The position numbers and the translations under genes were made by a program. Below the pieces are notes generated by a model. It saw nothing but the letters and a program-made list of their open reading frames with translations, was not told the DNA's origin and ran no database searches. Shown one piece after another: positions 35,228 through 47,100 of a stretch of DNA of 64,000 nt. The first letter of the stretch is position 1. Every line of letters starts with the position of its first letter. Source of the stretch: Avena insularis (taxonomy: Eukaryota > Streptophyta > Magnoliopsida > Poales > Poaceae). The stretch is from assembly GCA_023614405.1 (NCBI GenBank), contig CM042685.1, positions 124,001-188,000 of the forward strand, in the 5' to 3' direction.

Positions 35228-36582
35228 ATGGCGTCCGAGGAAACCGACGTCAACCAGGCCGTGGTCTTCTTCGGAGACGAGTTCGTCGCCGACGAGATCC
35301 TCGCGCGCTTGCCGCCCGCTGCGCTGCGCTGCACCCTGCTATCCAAGCGCTTCCGGCAGCTCCTCGCGACCCCACGCTTCTGGCTTCGCCACCGCCGCCT
35401 CGGCGCGCCGCCGCCAGAGCTCCCACAGGTCGCCCGCCTCTATCGCCACGGGTACGGCGTGGCTTTCGACTTCCACTGTGTCAGTCCCGTTCTCCATGAA
35501 GCACGCCGTCGTTGACGCCAACGGATACAGGTACGCCGGCACCTGCAATGGCCTTGTCTCGTGTCCGCGTCTCAATGCTAGCAAAGGGCAGTATTCCATC
35601 GAGGGCGTGTGTTCAACCCAGCCACCAGGGAGGAGGCACGTCTATCCTTGCCCTTGCTGTCGCACCTCAAAACAAGGACTTGATCGGGACATCTTGGGGT
35701 TTGGGTGCGGGCCATCAAGCAAGGTCTACAAGGCTCTCATCCGTGAGATTGACATTCACGGCACGAGGTTAATGGTGGTATCATTTGACGGCAGCCACCG
35801 CCAAGAACCCAAGACGGTGTTCTCGCATGACTCACGACGTGTTCTGTCGTAATAACATGCTACACACTCGACGGCAAAGTGTACTTCCTTATCTACGGAA
35901 TGCTCTATATTGGAGAGGGGAACGGAAATTTGAGGCCATGCGACACGACATCGCCCATGCTCGCCCGACGAGACAACGAGGTCGTCACTGAAATTGCCCA
36001 CCCGGAAGGGCACGACATCAACGAGTTAAAGATGTTGGAGGTACGTGGCCGCCCATGCATCTTCGAGCAGGAGGACCATGACACTCTGATCTGGTTACTC
36101 ACCCAGATCACCGATGGGAGCAGCTATACATTCTGTTCAATGAAAACTCTCATCCTCACGATTTTTTCATGGATGCTTGGGACTGTGGAGGTGGCCTTCT
36201 TCTTGCCTTGTTTACACTTAGCGGTGCCCATTTGTACAACCTCCACGAGCCTGCATTACAAGACGAAGAAGGCGGAAGTGGCAACCGGTTGGTGGCTCTA
36301 AGCTCAAGATAGCGTCGAATACAAGTGGCCAGAGCAATTCAGCAATGTACCGAGCTATTGGGTTACCGACCAACACTCATATCACCTTCGAGTATCGGAG
36401 GTGATGTTGCTTTGTCTAGCCATCCTCCTCGTGAGTGTGTTGTACCCAAGCATGATGTGTTGATGGGATTTTCTAGAGCTGACACGGAAATGGGTGGTAG
36501 GTCCAGTAATGCAGATGATGGCCAATTTGTAGGAAGTTGGACTTTTGAATTCGATAAAAAAAATAGGTGTTGGACCTCTTAG
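35228..36582 (+). pseudogene. F-box protein gene, frameshifted
   Basis: F-box proteins select substrates for SCF ubiquitin ligases; the F-box binds SKP1. From the ATG at 35228 the first frame (to 35515) holds a grass F-box, FVADEILARLPPAALRCTLL and SKRFRQLLATPRFW, residues about 17-50. The frame then breaks at about 35490. The plus-one continuation includes ANGYRYAGTCNGLV (35516-35560), and another frame briefly gives NPATREEARL near 35620. DILGFGCGPSSKVYKALIRE follows near 35690, KVYFLIYGMLYIGEGNG near 35880 and QQCTELLGYRPTLISPSS near 36340. These match, in order, the F-box-associated region of grass F-box proteins. At least four frameshifts, not bounded by splice signals, argue for a pseudogene or for sequencing errors in a real gene. 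The final frame ends at the stop at 36580-36582. Confidence 0.8.
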
Positions 36583-37061
36583 AGACTAGCAAAGGAAATT
36601 AGGAACTGCGTCGTGTCATATCAAGATGACAAAACTACATTTTATGCTTTTGCTTTGCCAGGTTATCCTGGATTAGGATATAACATCGTTATGAATGTAA
36701 CATTTTTTTAAAAAATTTAGAGACACTTTCTGATTTATTTTGTTATTCTTTTACTAGCATCTTAAAATGTACAATAAGTGCTGTATACATTGGTTCCATC
36801 AATAATTTCCCATTCATATATACTTGAGATGAATTCTTATTTTCCTTAGGATCCAGGTGCTTCCGTTATTATATATATATTATAAAAGTCTAGAGGATCT
36901 GATGGTCTCTGCATCATCTTATTTTGTTCTTCTCTACCTCAAAAACAGATCAGAACAGCCAACAAGAAAATCGGATCGTCGTTCCTATGTTCAAGCGAAA
37001 AGAACAGCCAACAGATCAGTCGATGCCGCAGGGCGTTGTTCGCCACGTTTTTTCTTCGCTA
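36583..37061. other. Noncoding DNA downstream of the F-box gene
   Basis: AT-rich sequence with short AT runs (about 36870-36890). No polyadenylation signal stands out and no coding region is supported. Confidence 0.4.
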
Positions 37062-37219
37062 CTCCTTCTGTTTGGAAATATAAGATGTTTTAGGTTTATA
37101 AAAAAGATGTATCTAGACACCTTTTAATGTCTAAATTTATTTGAACCTACACACTAAAAGGTGTCTAGATACATCTCCTTTACAAACCTAAAACATTTTA
37201 TATTTCTAAACGGAGGGAG
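37062..37219. mobile_element. Stowaway MITE, 158 bp, with TA target duplication
   Basis: The left end is CTCCTTCTGTTTGGAAATAT and the right end is ATTTCTAAACGGAGGGAG, flanked by TA on both sides. Inner arms also pair (ttttaggtttataaa / tttacaaacctaaaa and gatgtatctagacacctttt / aaaggtgtctagatacatc), so the whole element folds as one long hairpin. This is a classic grass Stowaway of about the Thalos size. It is non-coding and mobilised by mariner transposase. Confidence 0.95.
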
Positions 37220-37222
37220 TAT

Positions 37223-37836
37223 ACCATAATTGTCAAACGGGTTTCTTTGTTCGGCGGATGTGGCTAATTGTCAAACATGTTTCTCTATTCGGATTCACCG
37301 CCGCGCGCGAGGAGCTTCTGTGGAAGTCGTCGCACGATGGCGCAAGCGGCCATTGGTGGCATGGCGCCGGTCCGATCGTGGACTCGTCCAAGTAATTGTC
37401 CACGGAAGCAACAGGCTGCAATAGACGCACAAATGGTTTGGGCCAACTTGATGGTTGCGCGAGCTTTGCGCGCGAGCGCTGGCGCAAACAACGATCACAA
37501 GCATCTACTATGTCAAAAAGAAAAATAATCAAACAAACTCAACAACAAATAGCTCTAATTTTTTGAAATTTCAACCAAGATAGCATAGTTCAAACACAAA
37601 GGACAATTTCAACAAACAATTTCTTTACCAGATTATTTGTATTTATTTATTAGTATCAATTATTTAGGTTCTATTTTATCAATTGGATGGATTCGTAGCA
37701 TCCTAATAGTCTTCGCGCCCACATAAAATATCGAAGCTTCTCACAAGTTGAGAAATTTGCACGTTTGTGTGTTATTATCACATGTGCGTGAAATTTATAT
37801 GTCACAAATTTTTGTGAAGTTGTTCAAAGATTCAAT
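37223..37836. other. Unassigned DNA between the MITE and the satellite
   Basis: It starts GC-rich (37230-37480), with overlapping open frames on both strands that have no domain, and becomes AT-rich toward the array. No gene is supported. Confidence 0.4.
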
Positions 37837-37848
37837 CACATGTGCGTG
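37779..37848 (+). repeat. 12-bp direct repeat at the array junction
   Basis: CACATGTGCGTG occurs at 37779-37790, in non-satellite DNA, and again at 37837-37848, where the first monomer begins. The spacing is 58 bp. Confidence 0.85.
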
Positions 37849-38118
37849 TCCCCCCTCGCATGCATGCGGAAGTGCAGGTTCCGGACCAGATAAGGGAATC
37901 TCCCTGCTGAGTCGAAGCTAATATGGTTTTACATCACCCTATGACCAAACAAACACAAAACATATGTGTGTGTGGAGTGCAGGAGAGGTTGGTATAGGTT
38001 GCATGTGCCTCCTGCATGCATGCGCCTAACCTGAGTACAAGGTTCCGCACCTGCATAAGGGGAATTTCCTGCTTAGGGTGAAAACCGGCAGGATAGTGCC
38101 CCAATCTTAGAACCAACA
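37838..38118 (+). repeat. Abnormal first satellite monomers at the array edge
   Basis: The array starts in mid-monomer at catgtgcgtgtcccccc. The first marker (37924) and the second (about 38119) are only 195 bp apart: between aaacacaaaaca and tatgtgtgtg the first half of the monomer, about 135 bp, is missing. The next interval is about 360 bp. These edge monomers are also the most diverged. Confidence 0.85.
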
Positions 38119-41100
38119 TGGTTTTACATCACCCCATGACCTAAACAAAAACACAAAACAAGAGAGAGCTATGCCGCCTGGCTACTCCTCATGCCGAGGA
38201 ACGCCTAGGGGGTAGACCATCCTGAAAATGCAGATCAGGGCTTTCGGGCCGTGAGGAAGACCATGAGAACACTGGAATCGTGACGCAGAACTTGTGGTCA
38301 TGTGTCCCTAGCATATGTGTGTGAGTGTGGTGGAGAGGTTGGTATAGGTGTTTGCATGTGTCCCTCGCATGCATGCGCCCAACCTAGAGGCGAAGGTCTG
38401 GCTCCCAGACCAAGATAAGGGGAATCTCCTGCTTAGGTGTGAAACCTGCAGGATAGTGCACCAACTTGTGAACTTAACATGGTTTTACATCACCCTATGA
38501 CCTAAACAACAAATACAAACAAGAGAGAGCTATGCCGATACTCCTCGCGAGGAACGTCTAGGGGGTGATTATCCAGTGTGCATGCAGATCGTGGTTTCAC
38601 GAGGAAGACCACGAGAACATCGAACTGAGAGAACTTGCATGTGTCCCCAGCATATGTGGAGTGTGGTGAGAGGTTGGGGAAAGTTATAGGTGCTTGCATG
38701 TGTCCCCCTCGCATGCATGCGCCTAACCTAGAGGCGAAGGTTCCGACCATCTGTGATAAGGGGAAATCTGCTTAGGTGAAACCGGTAGGATAGTGCCCCA
38801 ACCAGAACCAACATGGTTTTACATCACCTTATGACCTAAACAAACACAAAACAAGAGATACTGCCGGCTACCCCTGCAGAGGAACGCCTAGGGGGTAGAC
38901 GATCCGAGTGTGCACAGAGATCGGGGTTTCGGGCCGAGGAAGACCACTTGAGAACATCGAACCAGACGAGAACTTGCATGTGTCCCTAGCATATGTGTGG
39001 AGTGTGGTGAGAGGTTGGTATAGGTGCTGTGCATGTGTCCCCCGCATGCATGCGCCTAACCTAGAGGCTAAGGTTCCACTCCAGATAAGGGGGGAATCTC
39101 CCCGCTTAGGTGAAACCGGTAGGATAGTGCCCCAACCAGAACCAACATGGTTTTACATCACCCTATGACCCAAACAAACACAAAAACAAGAGAGAGCTAC
39201 GCTGGCTACCCTGCCGAGGAACGCCTAGGGGGTAGACGATCCGAGTGTGCATGAGACTGTGGTTTCACGAGGAAGACCACGGGAACATCGGAATCACATG
39301 AGAACTTGCATGTGTCCCTAGCATATGTGTGTGAGTGTGGTGAGAGGTTGGTATAGGTGCTTGCATGTGTCCCTCGCATGCATGCGATCTAACCTAGAGG
39401 CGGTTCCGACCAGAGGGGGGGAATCTCCGCTTAGGTGAAACTGGCAGGATAGTGCCCAACTTGTAGAACCAACATGGTTTTACATCACCCTATGACCCAA
39501 ACAAACACAAAACAAGAGAGAGGCCACGCCTGGCTACCCCTGCCGAGAGGAACGCCTAGGGGGGTAGATGATCCGAGTGTGCACAGAGATCGTGGTTTCA
39601 CGGAGGAAGACCACGAGAACATCTAATCAGATGAGAACTTGCATGTGTCCCTAGCATATGTGTGTGAGTGTGGTGAGAGGTTGGTATAGGTGCTGCATGT
39701 GTCCCTCGCATGCATGCGCCTAACCTAGAGGCGAAGGTTCCAGACCAGATAAGGGGGAATTCCCTGCTTAGGTGAAACTGCAGGATAGTGCCCCAACTCA
39801 GAACCAACATGGTTTTACATCACCCTATGACCTAAACAAACACAAAACAAGAGAGAGCTACGCGGTTACCTCGTGAGGAACGCCTAGGGGGTAGACGATC
39901 CAGTGTGCATGTAGATCGTGGTTTCACGAGGAAGACCACGAGAACATCGGAATCCGATGAGAACTTGCATGTGTCCCCAGCATATGTGTGTGAGTGTGGT
40001 GAGAGGTTGGTATAGGTGCTGCATGTGTCCCCTCGCATGCATGCGCCTAACCTAGAGGCGAAGGTTCTGACCAGATAAGGGGGAATCTCCGCTAGGTGAA
40101 ACCGGTAGGATAGTGCCCCAACTCAGAACCAACATGGTTTTACATCACCCTATGACCTAAACAAACACAAAACAAGAGAGAGCCACGCCGGCTACCTCGC
40201 CGAGGAACGCCTAGGGGGGTAGACGATCCGAAAGGTGCACAGAGATCGTGGTTTCACGAGGAAGACCACGAGAACATCAATCGGGATGAGAACTTGCATG
40301 TGTCCCTAGAATATGTGTGTGAGTGTGGTGAGAGGTTGGTATAGGTGCTTGCATGTGTCCCCTCGCATGCATGCGCCTAACCTAGGGAGGCGAAGGTTCT
40401 GCACCAGATAAGGGGGGAATCTCCCGCTTAGGTGAAACTGCAGGATAGTGCCCCAACTTAGAACCAACATGGTTTTACATCACCCTATGACCTAAACAAA
40501 CACAAAACAAGAGAGAGCTACGCTGGCTACTCCGCCGAGGAACGCCTAGGGGGTAGACGATCCGAGTGCACAGAGATCGTGGTTTCACGAGGAAGACCAC
40601 GAGAACATCGGAATCAGATGAGAACTTGCATATGTCCCTAGCATATGTGTGTGAGTGTGGTAAGAGGTTGGTATAGGTGCTTGCATGTGTCCCTCCTTGC
40701 ATGCGCCTAACCTAGAGGCGAAGGTTCAGACCTGATAAGGGGAATTCCTGCTTAGGTGAAACTGCAGGATAGTGCCCCAACTTAGAACCAACATGGTTTT
40801 ACATCACCCTATGACCTAAACAAACACAAAACAAGAGAGAGCTACGCCGGGCTACCTCGCCGAGGAACGCCTAGGGGGTAGACGATCCGTGTGCACAGAG
40901 ATCGTGGTTTCACGGAGGAAGACCACGAGAACATCGGAATCGATGAGAACTTGCATGTTTCCCCAGCATATGTGTGTGAGTGTGGTGAGAGGTTGGTATA
41001 GGTGCTTGAATGTGTCCCCGCATGCATGCGCCTAACCTAGAGGCGAAGGTTCCAGACCAGATAAGGGGAATTTCCCTGCTTAGGTGAAACCGGCAGGATA

Positions 41101-44100
41101 GTGCCACAACTTGTGAACCAACATGGTTTTACATCACCCTATGACCCAAACAAACACAAAACAAGAGAGAGCCACGCTGGCTACCCCGCCGAGGAACGCC
41201 TAGGGGTAGACGATCCGAGTGTGCACAGAGATCGTGGTTTCACGGAGGAAGACCACGAGAACATCGGAATCGATGAGAACTTGCATGTGTCCCTAGCATA
41301 TGTGTGTGAGTGTGGTGATAGGTTGGTATAGGTGCTTGCATGTGTCCCCTCGCATGCATGCGCCTAACCTAGAGGCTAAGGTTCCAGACCAGAGCAGGGG
41401 GGAATCTCCTGCTTAGGTGAAACCGGTAGGATAGTGCCCCAACTTGTGAACCAACATGGTTTTACATCACCCTATGACCTAAACAAACACAAAACAAGAG
41501 AGAGCTACGCCGGCTACCTCTGCCGAGGAACGCCTAGGGGGTAGACGATCCGAGTGTGCACAGAGATCGTGGTTTCACCGAGGAAGACCACGAGAACATC
41601 GGAATGATGAGAACTTGCATGTGTCCCAGCATATGTGTGTGAGTGTGGTGAGAGGTTGGTATAGGTGCTTGCATGTGTCCCCTCGCATGCATGCGCCTAA
41701 CCTAGAGGCGAAGGTTCCACCAGAAGGGGGGAATCTCCCTGCTTAGGTGAAACCGCAGGATAGTGCCCCAACTTGTGAACCAACATGGTTTTACATCACC
41801 CTATGACCTAAACAAACACAAAACAAGAGAGAGCTACGCCTGGCTACCTCGTCGAGGAACGCCTAGGGGGTAGACGATCCGAGTGTGCACAGAGATCGTG
41901 GTTTCACGTGAGGAAGACCACGAGAACATCGGAATCGATGAGAACTTGCATGTGTCCCAGCATATGTGTGTGAGTGTGGTGAGAGGTTGGTATAGGTGCT
42001 TGCATGTGTCCCCCTCGCATGCATGCGCCTAACCTAGAGGCGAAGGTTCCAGACCAGATAAGGGGGGAATCTCCTGCTTAGGTGAAACCGCAGGATAGTG
42101 CCCCAACTTGTGAACCAACATGGTTTTACATCACCCCATGACCTAAACAAACACAAAACAAGAGAGAGCTACGCCGGCTACCCCGCCGAGGAACGCCTAG
42201 GGGGTAGACGATCCGAGTGTGCACAGAGATCGTGGTTTCACCGAGGAAGACCACGAGAACATCGGAATCAGATGAGAACTTGCATGTGTCCCTAGCATAT
42301 GTGTGTGAGTGTGGTGAGAGGTTGGTATAGGTGCTTGCATGTGTCCCCTCGCATGCATGCGCCTAACCTAGAGGCGGTTCGACCAGATAAGGGGGAATCT
42401 CCTGCTTAGGTGAAACCGCAGGATAGTGCCCCAACTTAGAACCAACATGGTTTTACATCACCCCATGACCTAAACAAACACAAAACAAGAGAGAGCTACT
42501 GGCTACCCCTGCCGTGAGGAACGCCTAGGGGGTAGACGATCCGAGTGTGCACAGAGATCGTGGTTTCACGGAGGAAGACCACGAGAACATCTAATCAGAT
42601 GAGAACTTGCATGTGTCCCTAGCATATGTGTGTGAGTGTGGTGAGAGGTTGGTATAGGTGCTTGCATGTGTCCCCTCGCATGCATGCGCCTAACCTAGAG
42701 GCGAAGGTTCCAGACCAGAGCAGGGGGAATCTCCTGCTAGGTGAAACTGCAGGATAGTGCCCCAACTCAGAACCAACATGGTTTTACATCACCCTATGAC
42801 CTAAACAAACACAAAACAAGAGAGAGCTACGCCTGGCTACCTCGCCGAGGAACGCCTAGGGGGTAGACGATCCGAGTGCACAGAGATCGTGGTTTCACGA
42901 GGAAGACCACGAGAACATCGGAATAAGATGAGAACTTGCATGTTCCCTAGCATATGTGTGTGAGTGTGGTGAGAGGTTGGTATAGGTGCTTGCATGTGTC
43001 CCCCCTCGCATGCATGCGCCTAACCTAGAGGCGAAGGTTCCAGACCAGATAAGGGGGAATCTCCTGCTTAGGTGAAACCGGCAGGATAGTGCCCCAACTT
43101 GTGAACCAACATGGTTTTACATCACCCTATGACCTAAACAAACACAAAACAAGAGAGAGCTACGCCTGGCTACCCCTCCGAGGAACGCCTAGGGGGTAGA
43201 CGATCCGAGTGTGCACAGAGATCGTGGTTTCACGAGGAAGACCACGAGAACATCGGAATCAGATGAGAACTTGCATGTGCCCTAGCATATGGGTGTGAGT
43301 GTGGTGAGAGGTTGGTATAGGTTGCATGTGTCCCCCTCGCATGCATGCGCCTAACCTAGAGGCGAAGGTTCCAGACCAGATAAGGGGGAATTCCTGCTTA
43401 GGTGAAACCGGTAGGATAGTGCCCCAACTTCAGAACCAACATGGTTTTACATCACCCCATGACCCAAACAAACACAAAACAAGAGAGAGCTACTGGCTAC
43501 CCGCCGAGGAACGCCTAGGGGGTAGACGATCCGAGTGTGCACAGAGATCGTGGTTTCACGGAGGAAGACCACGAGAACATCGGAATCAGATGAGAACTTG
43601 CATGTGCCCTAGCATATGTGTGTGAGTGTGGTGAGAGGTTGGTATAGGTGTTGCATGTGTCCCCTCGCATGCATGCGCCTAACCTAGAGGCTAAGGTTCC
43701 GACCAGATAAGGGGGAATCTCCCTGCTTAGGTGAAACCGTAGGATAGTGCCCCAACTTGTGAACCAACATGGTTTTACATCACCATATGACCTAAACAAA
43801 CACAAAACAAGAGAGAGCTACGCTGGCTACCTCGCTGTGAGGAACGCCTAGGGGGTAGACGATCCGAGTGCACAGAGATCGTGGTTTCACGAGGAAGACC
43901 ACGAGAACATCTAATCGATGAGAACTTGCATGTGTCCCTAGCATATGTGTGTGAGTGTGGTGAGAGGTTGGTATAGGTGCTCATGTGTCCCCCTCGCATG
44001 CATGCGCCTAACCTAGAGGCGAAGGTTCCAGACTCAGATAAGGGGGGAATCTCCTGCTTAGGTGAAACTGCAGGATAGTGCCACAACTTGTGAACCAACA

Positions 44101-47100
44101 TGGTTTTACATCACCCTATGACCCAAACAAACACAAAACAAGAGAGAGCTACGCTGGCTACCCCCTGCCGAGGAACGCCTAGGGGCAGACGATCCGAGTG
44201 TGCACAGAGACTGTGGTTTCACGGAGGAAGACCACGAGAACATCGGAATCAGATGAACTTGCATGTGTCCCAGCATATGTGTGTGAGTGTGGTGAGAGGT
44301 TGGTATAGGTGCTTGCATGTGTCCCTCGCATGCATGCGCCTAACCTAGAGGCGAAGGTTCCAGACCAGATAAGGGGGAATTCTGCTTAGGTGAAACCGCA
44401 GGATAGTGCCCCAACTCAGAACCAACATGGTTTTACATCACCCTATGACCTAAACAAACACAAAACAAGAGAGAGCTACGCTGGCTACCTCTGCCGAGGA
44501 ACGCCTAGGGGGTAGACGATCCGAGTGTGCACAGAGATCGTGGTTTCACGGAGGAAGACCACGAGAACATCGGAATCATGAGAACTTGCATGTGTCCCTA
44601 GCATATGTGTGTGAGTGTGGTGAGAGGTTGGTATAGGTGCTTGCATGTGTCCCCTCGCATGCATGCGCCTAACCCAGAGGCGAAGGTTCTGCACCAGAAG
44701 GGGGGAATCTCCTGCTTAGGGTGAAACTGCAGGATAGTGCCCCAACTCAGAACCAACATGGTTTTACATCACCCCATGACCTAAACAAACACAAAACAAG
44801 AGAGAGCTACGCTGGCTACCTCGCTGAGGAACGCCTAGGGGTAGACGATCCGAGTGCACAGAGATCGTGGTTTCACGAGGAAGACCACGAGAACATCGAA
44901 TCAGATGAGAACTTGCATGTGTCCCTAGCATATGTGTGTGAGTGTGGTGAGAGGTTGGTATAGGTGCTTGCATGTGTCCCCCTCGCATGCATGCGCCTAA
45001 CCTAGAGGCGAAGGTTCCAGACCAGAGGGGGGAATCTCCTGCTTAGGTGAAACCGGTAGGATAGTGCCCCAACTTCAGAACCAACATGGTTTTACATCAC
45101 CCCATGACCTAAACAAACACAAAACAAGAGAGAGCTACTGGCTACCCCGCCGAGAGGAACGCCTAGGGGGTAGACGATCCGAGTGTGCACAGAGATCGTG
45201 GTTTCACGAGGAAGACCACAGAACATCGGAATCAGATGAGAACTTGCATGTGTCCCTAGCATATGTGTGTGAGTGTGGTGAGAGGTTGGTATAGGTGCTT
45301 GCATGTGTCCCCTCGCATGCATGCGCCTAACCTAGAGGCGAAGGTTCCACCAGATAAGGGGGGAATTCCTGCTTAGGTGAAACCGCAGGATAGTGCCCCA
45401 ACTTGTGAACCAACATGGTTTTACATCACCCTATGACCTAAACAAACACAAAACAAGAGAGAGCTACGCCGGCTACCTCACGAGGAACGCCTAGGGGGTA
45501 GACGATCCGAGTGTGCACAGAGATCGTGGTTTCACGAGGAAGACCACGAGAACATCTAATCAGATGAGAACTTGCATGTGTCCCTAGCATATGTGTGTGA
45601 GTGTGGTGAGAGGTTGGTATAGGTGCTTGCATGTGTCCCCTCGCATGCATGCGCCTAACCTAGAGGCGAAGGTTCTGCACCAGAAGGGGGAATTCCCTGC
45701 TTAGGTGAAACTGCAGGATAGTGCCCCAACTTGTGAACCAACATGGTTTTACATCACCCTATGACCTAAACAAACACAAAACAAGAGAGAGCTACGCTGG
45801 CTACCTCGCCGAGGAACGCCTAGGGGGTAGACGATCCGAGTGTGCACAGAGATCGTGGTTTCACGGAGGAAGACCACGAGAACATCTAATCAGATGAGAA
45901 CTTGCATGTGTCCCCAGCATATGTGTGTGAGTGTGGTGAGAGGTTGGTATAGGTGCTTGCATGTGTCCCCCTTGCATGCATGCGCTCTAACCTAGAGGCG
46001 AAGGTTCCAGACCAGATAAGGGGGAATCTCCTGCTTAGGTGAAACTGCAGGATGGTGCCCCAACTTGTGAACCAACATGGTTTTACATCACCCTATGACC
46101 TAAACAAACACAAAACATGAGAGATCTACGCCGGGCTACCCCTGCCGAGGAACGCCTAGGGGGTAGACGATCCGAGTGCACAGAGATCAGGGTTTCGCCA
46201 GAGGAAGACCACGAGAACATCGGAATCAGATGAGAACATGCATGTGCCCGAGCATATGTGTGTGAGTGTGGTGAGAGGTTGGTATAGGTGCTTGCATGTG
46301 TCCCCTCGCATGCATGCGCCTAACCTAGAGGCGAAGGTTCCGACCAGATAAGGGGGAATCTCCTGCTTAGGTGAAACCGCAGGATAGTGCCCCAACTCAG
46401 AACCAACATGGTTTTACATCACCCTATGACCTTAAAAAACACAAAACAAGAGAGAGCTACGCTGGCTACCTCGCCGAGAGGAACGCCTAGGGGGTAGACG
46501 ATCCGAGTGTGCACAGAGATCGTGGTTTCACGGAGGAAGACCACGAGAACATCGGAATCAGATGAGAACTTGCATGTGTCCCTAGCATATGTGTGTGAGT
46601 GTGGTGAGAGGTTGGTATAGGTGCTTGCATGTGTCCCCTCGCATGCATGCGCCTAACCTAGAGGCGAAGGTTCTGCACCAGATAAGGGGGGAATCTCCCG
46701 CTTAGGTGAAACCGGCAGGATAGTGCCCCAACTTGTGAACCAACATGGTTTTACATCACCCAATGACCTAAACAAACACAAAACAAGAGAAAGCTACGCA
46801 GGCTACCCCTGTGAGGAACGCCTAGGGGGTAGACGATCCGAGTGTGCACAGAGATCGTGGTTTCACGGAGGAAGACCACGAGAACATCGAAATCAGATGA
46901 GAACTTGCATGTGTCCCTAGCATATGTGTGTGAGTGTGGTGAGAGGTTGGTATAGGTGCTTGCATGTGTCCCCCCTCGCATGCATGCGCTCTAACCTAGA
47001 GGCGAAGGTTCTGACCAGATAAGGGGGAATTTCCGCTTAGGTGAAACCGGTAGGATAGTGCCCCAACTTGTGAACCAACATGGTTTTACATCACCCTATG

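Noticed and set aside
37230..37532. Overlapping frames on both strands upstream of the satellite.
   Set aside because: Mutually overlapping GC-rich frames without any recognisable motif.
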